From assembly GCA_016647705.1 (NCBI GenBank), contig CM028328.1, forward strand, positions 1,422,501 through 1,486,500: DNA of 64,000 nt. Direction: 5' to 3'. The stretch comes from Eucommia ulmoides (taxonomy: Eukaryota; Streptophyta; Magnoliopsida; Garryales; Eucommiaceae). The notes below the pieces were generated by a model. That model did not search any database and was not told the origin of the DNA. It worked only from the letters and a program-made list of their open reading frames with translations. Shown piece by piece: positions 33,649 to 45,964 of the stretch (position 1 is the first letter of the stretch; each line of letters opens with the position of its first letter). Made by a program: the position numbers and the translations under genes.

Positions 33649-36600
33649 ATGTCATCTTCCGACGACGATGCCGAAGCGCCGCCGCAAGAGGCGTCGAGCT
33701 ACTTCTTCTACGACGAGAAGGATGAGCCAGTTTCGTTCTCGGAATTACCAGTTCAGTGGAACGAGAACGAGAGCCCTAAAGGCGAATACAACAAGCTATT
33801 CCTTCGCGGCGCCGTTGACAATGGTCTTCAGAAAATTTATAAGCAGATTATAGCGTGGAAGTTCGATATCTCCGGCTCTAAACCGGAGATTTCGGTGTTA
33901 TCGAAGGAAAATAATTGGATTAAGCTTGAGAAGCCTAGGAAGAGTTACGAGGAGACTATCAGGAGTATCTTGATCACCGTTCAGTGTCTTCATTTTGTGA
34001 AGAAGAATCCGGAAACAGATGGAAGAGCATTGTGGGATCAATTGTCTAAAATTTTCAGGTTTTCATTTCGATATATCAGCCTGTTGTCTCTCTCTGTTTT
34101 TTTTTCTTTTTTTTTTTTTTTTTTTTTGTCATTTGGCGTTCTGTAATGGTTCTATGCAATTTTTAGTTTGTACGAGGTTAAGCCTTCTGAGAACGATTTG
34201 GTGGATCACATGAATTTGATTGAGGAAGCTGTTAAGAGGGATGAAGAATTAGCAAAATCGAAGGTTTGTACATCATTACGAACCCACTTTGTATGCATTT
34301 TTCTGGACAATTAGAGTGAAATATGGATCTAGAGCTCATCTATTAGTTGAGTACTTTAATGCTATGTGAAATTAGAATAGAGATTTTATAATCTGTTAAA
34401 TCTGAGCATCCCGTGTTATATGTGTGCTTCATGGTGTGATTCCTTTCCCTTTAACTGTTTTTATTGTTTAATCTTTGATGATTGCACTAATAAGCAGCCT
34501 TTTCTTTACAGTTTTTAGTCACACTTTTGGAGGATAAACCCAGTAAGAGGAAAAACTTAGACCAGGTGATAATCTCACCGTTCTTTCCTTCTTTCTTCCT
34601 CCCACATTAGTTATTCATTCCTCTGTCAATTCATCATTTGACTCATGTGAACTTGTTGGTATGCAGAATGTTGAAGCGGATACGAAATCCAGTTTCATAG
34701 TTGCAGATGATGCGATTGATGAAATGGAAGAAGACCAGTCTGATGAAGAGGAGGAAGACTTGTTCGATTCTGTTTGTGCAATTTGTGACAATGGTGGCGA
34801 AATTCTTTGGTATACTTCCTTCTTTACGTGAATAATTTGATGCATACATCTCATTGTTTTCTTATATGTAAACGTTGTTATTTTACGTAGTTTATATATA
34901 ATTAGGACCTCTTATCATTTGCTGTATTTTCTTTTTGAGACAGCTCATAGTATTGTTGTGATTTTTTGTACAGTTGTGAAGGGAGGTGCTTGAGGTCTTT
35001 CCATGCCACTGTGGAATCTGGAAGAGATTCCGATTGTAAATCTCTTGGTTTGTCTAATGAACAAGTTGAAGTATGCACTATATTTGCCAGCTTGTTTCTT
35101 TTGATATGCGTTTTTTTTTTGAATTCATTAAAACATGTACACATATACATATACTAATGGCATTGTAGTGTGTAGCTTATATGAGATTCTTTATAAATTT
35201 GTAGGCAATTCAAAATTTCTTTTGTAAGAATTGTCAGTACAAGCAACACCAATGCTCAGCTTGTGGACAATTGGGGTCCTCAGACAAAACATCTGGTGCT
35301 GAGGTATGCATTCTTTTGTATAATTTTTAATATTCTGTTTCTTTTTTTATTGTTCAGTTGGAGGCTCAAAAGCCACATGAATAAAACATAGCACTTCATA
35401 ACACTTATTGGAAGGAGTCCATTAATATTATCATTGATTCATAGTATTTGAAAGTTTTTCATATCATTGCTTACTTTTGAAGGAAAAACGGAAACAAGTA
35501 TTTTGGGTCAGCATGAAGAGCAATCATGGAACATGATCTTTTATTTTCTCCTCTTCTATATAAGACATAGAGTTCAGCATTGCTTTTTCTCTCTCCACTT
35601 GTATTTTCTCCAATTTAAATATTCTGGTTTGAGTTCTTGATTGGTTGGTTAAGGGATATTTCAGCATAGCTTTTGTTTTTGAGAAAAAATGAAGTTCTTC
35701 TTATCAAATTGTGATGAAGTTTATGACAATTGACATAAATGATATACGAGGGTAATTTATCAAGACAATAAGATCTCTATCTCGTATATTTTCTGTGGAT
35801 GTTTTTTTGAAGATTGCTTGATTCTCCCAGGCGAATGAGACAAAAATTTGTTGTTGCCAAATGTTTGCCAGGTGTTTCCTTGTGTTTCTGCAACCTGTGG
35901 CCGATTCTATCATCCGCACTGCGTTGCAAAATTGCTGCATCGTGATAATGAAGCTGATGCAGAAGAACTTAGGAGAAAAGTTGCTGCTGGCGAATCCTTT
36001 ACATGCCCTGTCCATAAATGTTGTGTCTGTAAACAGGGTGAAAACAAGTTGGATGCTCAGTTGCAGTTTGCCATATGCAGACGCTGTCCAAAGTCATACC
36101 ACAGGAAATGTTTGCCGAGGTAATTCTATTTCTTTTTCCCCCCTATATTTTAGCAAATATTTGCCCAGTCACTTTTTTTTCTTCTTTTTACGATATCACG
36201 CAATAAATCGTGCTTTGAATTTGATTACTACTTTGTCGATGCTAATTTGATGGTAATGTTATATTTACTGTGATTAGAAAAATTGCTTTCGAGGAAGACA
36301 GTGAGGACGAAGAAATCGAACAGAGGGCTTGGGAAGGTCTTATACCCAATCGTATATTGATATATTGCTTGTAAGTTTTTTTTTTTTTTTAAAATGCCTT
36401 GCATTTTTCTAGTCTATTTTCCTGCATTAGCTTGAAAGTATTAAGGGCATATTTGGGGAACGATGGAAAAGTGGAAAGAAAAGAAAAATGAAAGGATAAT
36501 AAGATTTGCATTGTGTAAGGAGAGTTGTTTTTCCTTGTTTGTGATTGGTAGGAAGGATGTACAAGGAGGAGAATATAATATCTCTTGTTTGGTGTGGAAA

Positions 36601-39600
36601 GAAAAATGAAAAGGATGAAAGTTATATACTCATCTAATTTACTTTTTCTCTCATATGTAATAAAAATAAGTCTAAAATATTATCATCAAATTTTTAGCCG
36701 AAAAATATGGAGTTTTTTGCCCCTTAAATCCAAATAAAAAGAGTGACCATGAATATGATTCTCCGGTTGGACTTAATTTACATATTTAGAAACCAAATAT
36801 ATGACCACATTTTGATGAATAATATGATGTTTTCTTCACACACACACACACATATATTGAGAGAGAGAAAGATATAAATAATATATTACACTAAAAAACT
36901 ATATGCATTTATAGAATATATTAGTTGCTTTTGGTAGGTTTAGAGATATTAAAAGCAAGGACAGAATAGTAAGTTTGCTCTTGTTTCAACACATCTGTTC
37001 ATTTTTGCCTTCTCTTTCCGCCCAAATTAAGGGGCATAAGTTTTGGCGGCTGGAGTTGTCCTTTTCCCCCTTTATTTTCTCTTCCCTTCAATTTTACCCC
37101 CTTACCAAACGAAGTGTTTTTTCATTTTCCATCTCATTTTCCTTCCATATTTTTCCATTCACCCTTTTTTCCACCGTACCAAACACTCCAATTGATCTAG
37201 TTCTTTTTCTTTTGTTTTTTTAGGAGACACAAGATCGATGAGGAACTCGGAACTCCCGTAAGAAACCATATAAAATTTCCAGATGTTGGTGAAAAGAAGA
37301 AAAAGCAAGCATCAGAACTGTCATCTAGCAGGCAGAAATTATTGAAGAAGAGAAGTTCTTCCTTAGATGATGGTTCTGGAAATAGGACTGTAACTAAACC
37401 TACCAAAGAATTTGAAAGAGTAGCCTCGTCTCTGAAACAGAGTAATTCATTTAAAAAAGGAGATGGAAAATCGCCTGGGCTAGATTCCTTGATGAAGCAA
37501 AAACCAACTGGTACTACCAAAAGGACTTCGGAAAAGGGGACTTCTTTGAAAGTCAATAAGTCCACAACTGATGGGAAGCGGCCTTCTTTGGGGGATAGGT
37601 TATACTATTATAGTAAAGGTTTGGAGCCACCTTCAACAGATAGTGGACGTGAACAAACTCCGACTAAGAAGCCTATTGCAAAGGAATCAAGCAGTTTGCA
37701 TGTACTAGATGCTGATTCAAAAAGAAGGTGATGCATTCTTTCCTTACCACATTCTTAGCATTCTTGGTAATCCCCTTCTCTTCCGCACTATACACACAAA
37801 ATCTCACAAAAAAAGGAGAATATGCAAGGAAGAGAAGATTGTAATTCTTTTGATAGACTATTTGACATTTATTTCTTGGAATGCAGCATATTGGCTTTAG
37901 CAAAGAATGCTGCATCTTCAATAACACTCGAAGAGGTAATGGAAAAACACAAAGGTCCAAGCACACATGCTTACTCATCAAGAAATGTTGTTGACAAGAC
38001 CATTACCTTGGGTAAAGTGGAGGGTTCAATTGAGGTATTATTTGGTTTTTGTTTTTGTTTTTTACTATATTTTCTTGCAAATGATGTAGTCCTTACCTTC
38101 TTCAACCTTGTGTGTGTGATATAGGCTGTTCGTGAAGCTTTACATAAGCTAGAAGAAGGCTGCAGTATTGAAGATGCAAAGGCTGTTTGTGAGCCCGGGC
38201 TCCTCAATCAGATACTTAAGTGGAAGGTAATTTTTCATTTTGGATACTGTCTTTCTGATATTGTTTCTCTACTTATTTTTTCTTAGGAGGTTTTATGTGT
38301 TGGTAGTATCAAATTGAAGTGCTTATTTTCATGTAATATTCATGCTGTGGTATGTGTTGATTTTGTCATACTGTATTAGTTGATGTACGTATTGCCTAAA
38401 ATGAGGCAGGTGTTGAACTCCATCAAGAAACAAGCAAAGTGCTTGTATTTTTTTCGTTGTCTCATTGCATAACTTCTTGATATCATTCTTTCCTCCTAGG
38501 TAGCCTCCAGAAGCACAGAATTGAAGACTTAGAATTGGAATTGGAAATAAATGCATGTGAATTTTTAGATTTCATGCTATGTTCATTTCTAATTCCAATT
38601 CCAAAGCCCCAATTCCATAAAAACCAAATGCTACCTTGGGGATTTTAATCTGGAAAGGTGAATTCATTTCTTGTTAATTGATTTATCCATACCATTTCTC
38701 ACAAGTGGATACAAATGCATATTGTTATGTATGGATGGAAATGAATACATTTTTAAATTCTCAATTTGGTTGATTCTTATGTTGAAGTATGAATAGTGTC
38801 TGCTTTCATTTTGACTTATTTTGGGAGCATAAGTATACTGTACTGCATTTATTCAAGCGAAACTTTATATTCATATGATTGGTTCATATTGCTGCAGAAC
38901 AAGCTCAAAGTGTATATTTCACCATTTTTATATGGCATGCGCTACACATCCTTTGGTCGACACTTTACAAAAGTGGATAAGCTGAAAGAGGTGAGCTTTT
39001 GTGTTTATTGCTTTTTTCAGTAGAAGTGCGTAACAACTGTGGATTTAACTCTTTCATTGAACCCATTTCTCTAAAAATTAAAAAAAAAATAAAAATAAAT
39101 AAATAAAAAGAAACCTTTATTCCAAGTGTTCCTTAAGAATTATGTGGATTTGGCGAACCCATTTCTCTTTATATTGGTTTGATCAAAATGCACGCTAAAA
39201 CATGAATTTTACTGCGCAGATTGTTGATCGGGTTCGTTGGTATATTCAAGAAGGTGACATGGTAAGAATTTGCACTTCCTTTTATCCCTTCACCTTTAAT
39301 TTCGATGAATAAATTTCAAATCAAGGAATTTGATCATCAATATCAATATTGTAATGGACGTTAAGGAAAACATGAATCAAAATAAATCTAGGCTTTGATC
39401 CTCGATATTGTAATGTCAGTTAACGAAAAGGTTACACAATATCAAGAACATAAAAGAGAGATTTAAAAATAATGTCGGAGGGAAAATAAATTATTAGAAA
39501 AACCATAAGATAGTGTTTGGATTCATGGAATTTGAGCGTCAGAATTGGAATTAGAAATTTTAAGTTTTTGTATGTGTTCATTTTCAATTCCAATTCTGAG

Positions 39601-42600
39601 GCTCCAATTTTGTACAACCAAACACTGCCTAAGAATAATTCTATTGAGCATCGATTATTTGCGTGTATTATTACTTTTGGTTAATTTTTGGGCTTACTGA
39701 TTTACCTGTTGTTTGTTTGAGCAGATTGTTGATTTCTGCTGTGGAGCTAATGATTTCAGTTGCCTCATGAAGGAGAAGCTTGATGAGATGGGAAAGAAAT
39801 GTTCATACAAGAATTTTGATCTTCTGCAAGCAAAGGTGAATAACATTTCATATTCATATTCATATTCATATCATATGATATGTGCAGTTTTTGTTCCAGG
39901 CCAAATTTAATCTTTCTAAATCTGAACTTTTTAGTGATAATTTTTATAAATGCATATTCATTATGACTTTTTATCGATGTTTTGGTTCCTTTTTTTCGGT
40001 AGAACGATTTCTGTTTCGAGAAGAGGGATTGGATGAGAGTTCGTACAGATGAACTGCCCAAGGGATCGCAATTGGTAAGAAACCATGTTATTATTTAAAC
40101 ACAATTTCTCTCTCTAGCACGCACACACATATAGATACATTCTTTATACACACACTAGTGTCTATCTATCCCGTGCCATAAGACGCGAGTTTTAACTTAA
40201 AGAATTAAATTAAAAGAAAGAAGAGAGAGATAGAAAGAAGAGAAACGAGGTAGGGAAATTAAGGTGGCGTTTGGTTAGCGTTTCTGTGTTTCTATTTCTA
40301 CTTCCAATAAATTGAGATGAGAATTTTGTTTCCATTCTGGAGTATTCCAAGAACAGAAATATGTTCGGTAACGACTATTGTCCTCAAATTATTTCTTTTA
40401 ATTTATGAGAACAGAAACAAGAAACTCGTTTAGTTGCGGTATTTGTTCTTTTTTCTTCTTTAAATGTATGGTGGCCGGCATGGGGGTGGCGGCAGCCAAC
40501 TGGTTGGTGGTGGGAATAGTTTTGTGGGAGTAAATAGGAATAAATACTTTTTCATTTCTTATATTCTTAAGGAATTCAAGAATTACTTCCAAATTACTTG
40601 CAAAATTTTGAGAACAGAAACGTGTTTACCAAACGCATTTTAGTACATTAATCTAAAAATTTTGGGAGCGGAAACAGAAATCAGGGAACGGAAACAGTAA
40701 CCAAACGAGGCGACGTAATTACTCCTAATTCTTTTAAAGTTCTATTTTCCTTCAAAATATCTCATTTGATGGCTGAAAATGTTTAAAATATAATTTTTTT
40801 ATTGGTGATTTGTGTAATGGGTCAACCCTTGGATCTAAATTGATCCAACGGTATAAAATGTAAATTATTTCATGAGATAAAACCTGAGATAATATATATA
40901 TATATATGACTTTGTTTTTCTATTTTTGTAGATTATGGGTCTAAATCCGCCTTTTGGAACCAATGCGGCTCTTGCGAACAAGTTCATTGACAAAGCTCTG
41001 ACATTTAAGCCGAAGCTCATTGTCCTTATTGTTCCACAAGAGACACAAAGGTATATAGCTGTTTGTTTGGTGTTTATGTTCCCCCCTCCCCCCCCCCCCC
41101 AACAAAAGACACACTCATAGGTGTCAGTTTCTTTAGTGTTTCTGTTCCCCCAAAAATTGGAACAGAAACAGAAATTGTGGAACAATTATATTGTCTCCAA
41201 AAATTTGTTCTAAAAAACCGATATTATTGGAAAAACAGATATTTGTCTCCATTTCTGTCTCTGTTCCCTGTCTTCTGGGATTTCAAACAGAAAATTAAGA
41301 ACAAAAACCCGATCTCTCTCTCTCACACACACACACTCTCACAGAGACGAACAGTAAATTGTTTGTTCTTCACCAGGTTAGATGAGAAGAACCCAAAGTA
41401 TGATCTCGTTTGGGAAGACGACGAGTTGCTCTTTGGCAAGGTAACAATTATATATTCAGTCAGATTTTTTTCGCCATATTTTCTATAAAAACAATGAAAA
41501 AAACATTTTTTTTTTTCATTTTTTTCCAGTCGTTTTATTTACCTGGATCAGTTGATATAAACGACAAACAAATGGAAGATTGGAACGTGAATCCACCGCC
41601 GTTATACCTGTGGAGCCGCCCAGATTGGACTTCAAAACACAAAGCGATTGCTCAAAAACAGGGTCATTTATCTCGGGTTAAAAGCAAATCACCATCAGCC
41701 TATGTTGAGGACATTAAAGTAGACGATCCTCCTAAATTTGAATCTCCCATGATTGTTGAACAACCTAGTCCAGTTCATGTCCAAACTGAGATCAAAATCA
41801 AAACCGAACAACGGCAAGAACGGTCAGAGAGGGTTACGGAAAATGTTTCCATTCCAGAAAAACCCGAGAAACCTGAGAAGGAGGAAAAACTGCCGGCTGA
41901 AACATCGAATCGGGACAATTCAGGGAAAAGAAAACGAGAAAATGGGCAACGTGAGACAACCAGGGTGGAGAGCCAAACCCGAAAAAATCATCATACGACC
42001 TGGACCCGTTCCCCACCCCGTTCCCCTCCGAGACCGGTCGAACATCCGCCTCCCCAAATGGAGGTCGAAAATCGTTATTCTCATGAAGGGGTGTCGAGAA
42101 GGTATAGCTTCAACCGGGATGAGCCGTATTCGAGCGGGAACCAGAGATGGTCAATTGGGTCAAACCCTACTTCTGGGTACGGAATGCCCAACTCGGATGG
42201 TCCGTTTCCGGGTTACGGAAACCCGGATCGTCAGAATTATCCACCCAACTCGGATGACCCGTTTCCAGGTTATGGAAACCCGGATCGTCAGAATTATCCA
42301 CCGTATTATAAAGAGATGGAGCGGGACCCGTTAACCCAAAGAGGTGGATTTTTACCCGATCATGAACCTGGTTTAGCCCAGAGAAGTGGATTTTTACCAG
42401 ATCATGAGCCCGGACCCGGGTTTTCGTCAGCTCCCTACACGTCGTATGGAAGGACAAATGCATCGACAATGCAAAGGTATGCGCCTCGGCTAGACGAGTT
42501 GAACCCAATGAGGATGAATAATTTAGGACCCAACCCACCAACAATGTCTCGGAGCGGTTTTTATGATCCACGTCCACCTCTTCGACCCGGAGTTCATCCC

Positions 42601-42675
42601 GATACATTGGGATTTGCTCCAGGCCCGTATCACTCGTATTCTCAGCATAATTCGTCGGGCTGGCTTAACGAGTAG
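33649..42675 (+). CDS. EDM2: EDM2-like PHD-finger and methyltransferase-like chromatin regulator
   Basis: 18 exons: 33649-34058, 34167-34263, 34512-34565, 34667-34809, 34974-35070, 35205-35303, 35872-36119, 36278-36370, 37224-37727, 37887-38034, 38125-38226, 38898-38990, 39220-39261, 39725-39835, 40003-40074, 40932-41050, 41377-41440, 41530-42675. The total of 3642 bases gives 1213 residues; Arabidopsis EDM2 is slightly longer. Residues 1-160 match the EDM2 N-terminus (EPVSFSELPVQWNE). An acidic stretch precedes the Cys/His-rich composite PHD region, about 224-382 (CAICDNGGEILCC, CKNCQY, HPHCVAKLL, CPKSYHRKCLPR). Exon 9 is Lys/Ser-rich linker. Exons 10-17 form the methyltransferase-like fold, with VDFCCGAND (712-720) and NPPF (776-779). 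The tail is Pro/Gly/Tyr-rich. Known Arabidopsis role: nuclear control of RPP7 and IBM1 transcripts through heterochromatin on intronic transposons. The upstream in-frame ATG at 33574 is less likely. Four introns contain transposon-like sequence. Confidence 0.93.
36447..37187. mobile_element. MITE-like element in EDM2 intron 8
   Basis: The left end ('ggcatatttggggaacgatggaaaagtgg', then 'aaaatgaaa') and right end ('ttttcatttt', 'ttttccattcaccc', 'ccaccgtaccaaacactcc') are imperfect inverted counterparts. It makes intron 8 (36371-37223) unusually long. (CA)n(TA)n lies at about 36840-36856. Confidence 0.5.
38498..38636. mobile_element. Palindromic MITE (M2) in EDM2 intron 11
   Basis: The termini AGGTAGC and GCTACCT are inverted. 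Inside, TTAGAATTGGAATTGGAAAT pairs with ATTTCTAATTCCAATTCC, so the whole 139-bp segment can fold on itself. Confidence 0.65.
39512..39629. mobile_element. Palindromic MITE (M2) in EDM2 intron 13
   Basis: The ends AGTGTTTGG and CCAAACACT are inverted. Inside, 'cagaattggaattagaaa' pairs with 'ttcaattccaattctg'. It is related to the intron 11 copy and to 60094-60262. Confidence 0.7.
40155..40877 (-). mobile_element. Helitron-like element H2 in EDM2 intron 15
   Basis: On the minus strand the 3' end is a degenerate hairpin (GACGCGAG/CCCGTGCC on the plus strand) then CACTAG with host T. The 5' end TCTCATGAAATAATTTACATT is followed by ACCGTTGGATCAA, resembling H1. It is 723 bp, in antisense orientation to EDM2 and wholly inside intron 15 (40075-40931). 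No coding capacity. Confidence 0.6.
40262..40712. mobile_element. R1 repeat with TIR-like ends, inside H2
   Basis: The left 'ggtggcgtttggttagcgtttctg' and right 'ggaacggaaacagtaaccaaacgaggcg' are inverted counterparts. Related copies lie at 63470-63983 and, degenerate, at 1265-1830. Confidence 0.55.
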
Positions 42676-42871
42676 GACTCGTTTATCGACATTTTTATTT
42701 ATTTATGGTTTTGCATTATTGTTTTTTTTTTTGAAAATGTAAATACAATTAGAGACAAAAAGTTGGGGCGTGGGGGCGAACTCTTTGAATGCGTAAAATG
42801 CAAACATTCAATGAATGGTAGTTGTATTGTGCAATCATTTGTCAACTAGATTGTGTTTGGTAGCATGAAAG

Positions 42872-42915
<44 letters not shown>

Positions 42916-43979
42916 GTTATATATAATTAATTAATGAATGAATTAGCTCGTTTTTTTAAAATGTCTTTTCATTGAATACTTGGGAAAATAAGGGCAGTAA
43001 TTTAGACATACTATATCTTTTAATTTTTTTTATTTATATTTTATTGATAAACTAGCGATTCCTCGTGTGTAAATGTATTATGATAATTTTTAATTTTATA
43101 AATATAAAAAATATTGACTAATAAAATATATATGTAAAAAGTATAAAACATAATTAAATTTAATTGTTTTGCAAATAGAGGAACGACATTTTCAGATTAA
43201 ATATTTCGTCTACTTATCTTAGCTATCGATTTATCTTAAATTAATCATAATCTTATATTAAACTAGATTTTAAAAAAATCATTTTAATTTATTATTATTT
43301 TTATTTTCTTACAATTATAAATTAGAAAATCAGGGAATTCATGAATATGTAGTTATGGTGAAAGGCATTATATTAGTTTGTAAATTTTGAAGTGAAAAAA
43401 AGTAATAAATAATAAAAATTAAATAATCAAATGCATATAATTTAATGTGAAATTTTTAGGGATAATTTTTTCTCTAAAATATTTCATCAATTAATTTCAA
43501 TCATCAATTCTTCTCAAATTATTCGAGAGGTGTTAGTCTGTATGGACAAAGAAAAGTACTTCATGAATTAAATCTTAAATTTAATTATGAATACACCAGT
43601 TCGATGTGAGAGAGTGCACCCTTAAGATCGCTCATGTGGGTGATTAGTCGAGTTGCCTGTAAGTTAATGTGGAATTGAAAAAATTTCAAATTAATTTAAG
43701 ATCTAAATGACAATTTTTTTTTTTAAAATATTTTAATTTGTTTTTTATTTTGTCAAAAAGTTGGGCATATTATATTCTTAATGAAATTCCTTTTTTAGTC
43801 TTACTCCATCACTTTATAACACTTTTTTCAAAGAAGGAAATTTTATTATTTCTTTTCCCAAAAAGTAGCATTTATTTTCCCCCTTTAAAATAATAAATTA
43901 CACTATCAATACAATATTTTCACTTAATTCAATTAAGACCCCTTTATTTTCAATCAAGTCAATTGAACTTCCACTTTTC
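42676..43979. other. Intergenic between EDM2 and the wax synthase gene
   Basis: It starts with the EDM2 3' UTR. A (CA)n(TA)n microsatellite occupies about 42874-42915. The rest is AT-rich with no coding signal. Confidence 0.45.
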
Positions 43980-44657
43980 AGCCTTGAAGTTTACCTATTA
44001 TTTCACTTTTGTCCCCATAGTTTAAATTTGAACTCATAATACTCTAAAATTTCATAATCATCTTACTTCAGTCTAAATCAATAACACCAATTTCTGACGA
44101 CAAATAGTGCAAGGGATTTGATGGGTATTTCTAATCTCTTTCTTTCACCCGTATAAAATTTCTACAAAAATCCTTATAGAGAGACACACATATACTATGT
44201 TCAGCGGTGGATCTAAAAAATAAATTGAGAGGGCTAAATTATTTTTAGATATTTATATACATTAGCGGATATATGTAAAATTTTAAAGATTTTAATTGAT
44301 TTATTTATAAAATTTAAGGTAAAAACAAAAAAAATCAAAATTTGAGGGGCCGGGGGGGGGGGTTGAGTCCCCTAGGGCTTAGATAAATCCGTTAGTGACT
44401 ATGTTATATGTATATTTTTGAGTATTTGGGCATGAAGAAGAACAAAAGTGAAGTAAAACACTGAAATTGTTTATAAAATCTCTTAAAAATAGTCAGGTAC
44501 ATGGCATGTGACTATTTTTTATCCAAAATTGCAATAGGGATAATGACTTAGACTTTACCGATGATTAAGAAACTTTAAAGTGTCATATGTTCAAATTGAA
44601 ATTATGGGTACCAAAGCGAGATTTTGGTCAAACTTCATGGGAACAAAGTGTAAAAAG
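43980..44657. mobile_element. MITE-like element, family M1 copy e
   Basis: The left 'ccttgaagtttacctattatttcac' and right 'gagattttggtcaaacttcatggg..caaagtgt' are inverted. At 44205-44400 it carries a single copy of the repeat triplicated in the SWIB gene intron. Its end lies 234 bases before the wax synthase start codon. Confidence 0.55.
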
Positions 44658-44890
44658 TAAACACTCTTTTAAGTTCTTTCTTTCTAAATAGTGTCAACTA
44701 TAAAGGTAAAATATATAGGACCTTAATTGAAATAAGGGAATAAATATAGGTGTGATAAGTGTAAATAAAGTACCAGTGGAATATTGTAACGTAGAAGCCA
44801 TCAAAAAGGAATGCGACAGCGAAATAAGAACAGAATCCCGATCTCTCCTCCGAGATTGCTAACCCAGAAATCAACGTTCGAATTTCCGCC

Positions 44891-45964
44891 ATGGGAGGTG
44901 ATCTTAAGAGCTTGATCAATATCTGGGTATCCGTCGTTGCATCTCTTTGTTTCTGCTACTTCGTCTCTGCAAAACTCCCGAAAGGAAAGTTCAGACTACT
45001 CTCTCTCCTTCCCATCTTCTCTATCTTCGCTGTTCTTCCTTTCTCTCTCTCCTCTGCGTTTCTCACCGGCGTTACGGCGTTCTTGATCACCTGGCTTGGA
45101 AGCTTCAAGCTCCTCCTGTTTGGATTTGATCAGGGTCCACTCTGTTCGGACCCACCAAAATCTCTCCCGGTTTTCATCGCCATTGCTGCTCTACCCATCA
45201 AGATCAAGCGTGATCCGAAGGACCCAGATGGGGAAAATTCGAAATCGGAAGATCCGCCGGCGCCGGCGAAGAAATTGCCGCTGAATTTGGCGACGGAGAG
45301 CGTGGCTTTCGCCACTATAACTGTTTTATTGTATGATTACAGAGGAGTTCTTCACCCCAAGATCGTGTTGATTCTCTACTGTTGCGCGGTTTTTCTGTTG
45401 ATCGACGTGATAATCTCTTCCACCGCAGCCATGGTTCGTGCAGCGGTGGGTCTCGAGCTCGAACCGCCGTCGGACGAGCCCTACCTCTCGACTTCGCTCC
45501 GGGAGTTCTGGGCTCGTCGGTGGAATCTCATGGTCACGAATCTGCTACGACTCACCGTGTACCGTCCCGTCCGGTCGTTTTCGGCGGCGATTGTCGGTCC
45601 AAAATGGGCCCCATTGCCGGCGGTTTTGGCTGCTTTCCTGGTCTCCGGCCTGATGCACGAACTGGTCTTTTACTACATCAACCGTGCAACGCCTTCGTGG
45701 GAGATGACCGCGTTTTTCGTGCTCCACGGTTTCTGTGTGGTGGCGGAGTTCGGGTTGGAGAGGGCTGTGGCCGGACGATGGCGGCTGCCGTGGTTCATCT
45801 CTGGGCCGTTGACGGTGGGGTTTATGGTCGCCACCAGTTTTTGGCTCTTCTTTCCACCTCTGGTAAGGAACGGCGCCGACATAAGAGTGATTGGTGAATT
45901 CAAGGCTTTTTTTGATTTTATTTTTGATAATTTTAAATCTATTTTTTGGAGGAAAAATTATTGA
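44891..45964 (+). CDS. Wax-ester synthase-like long-chain-alcohol O-fatty-acyltransferase (MBOAT)
   Basis: An intronless gene for 357 residues, the usual length of jojoba-type wax synthases and the related acyl-CoA:sterol acyltransferase. The reaction joins an acyl-CoA to a long-chain alcohol (or sterol) in the endoplasmic reticulum membrane. Seen in the sequence: several hydrophobic helices (about 8-27, 35-55, 58-78, 91-102, 133-148, 157-180, 241-262, 272-290, 302-322), the plant family block TSLREFWARRWN (201-212), and SGLMHEL (252-258) with the likely catalytic His256. A soluble Lys/Asp/Pro-rich loop covers 105-130. The ATG context GCCATGG is good. A TATA-like TAAATATA is at 44741-44748. 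GC-rich coding body with very low GC flanks. Substrate choice between fatty alcohol and sterol cannot be told from sequence by eye. Confidence 0.93.
   Translation: MGGDLKSLINIWVSVVASLCFCYFVSAKLPKGKFRLLSLLPIFSIFAVLPFSLSSAFLTGVTAFLITWLGSFKLLLFGFDQGPLCSDPPKSLPVFIAIAALPIKIKRDPKDPDGENSKSEDPPAPAKKLPLNLATESVAFATITVLLYDYRGVLHPKIVLILYCCAVFLLIDVIISSTAAMVRAAVGLELEPPSDEPYLSTSLREFWARRWNLMVTNLLRLTVYRPVRSFSAAIVGPKWAPLPAVLAAFLVSGLMHELVFYYINRATPSWEMTAFFVLHGFCVVAEFGLERAVAGRWRLPWFISGPLTVGFMVATSFWLFFPPLVRNGADIRVIGEFKAFFDFIFDNFKSIFWRKNY

Noticed and set aside
41753-42334. 193-residue Arg/Ile-rich ORF in another frame
   Set aside because: Shadow of EDM2 exon 18.
45382-45897. 171-residue ORF in a second frame of the wax synthase gene
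   Set aside because: Shadow of the MBOAT gene caused by its GC-rich composition; Arg/Gly-rich with no domain.
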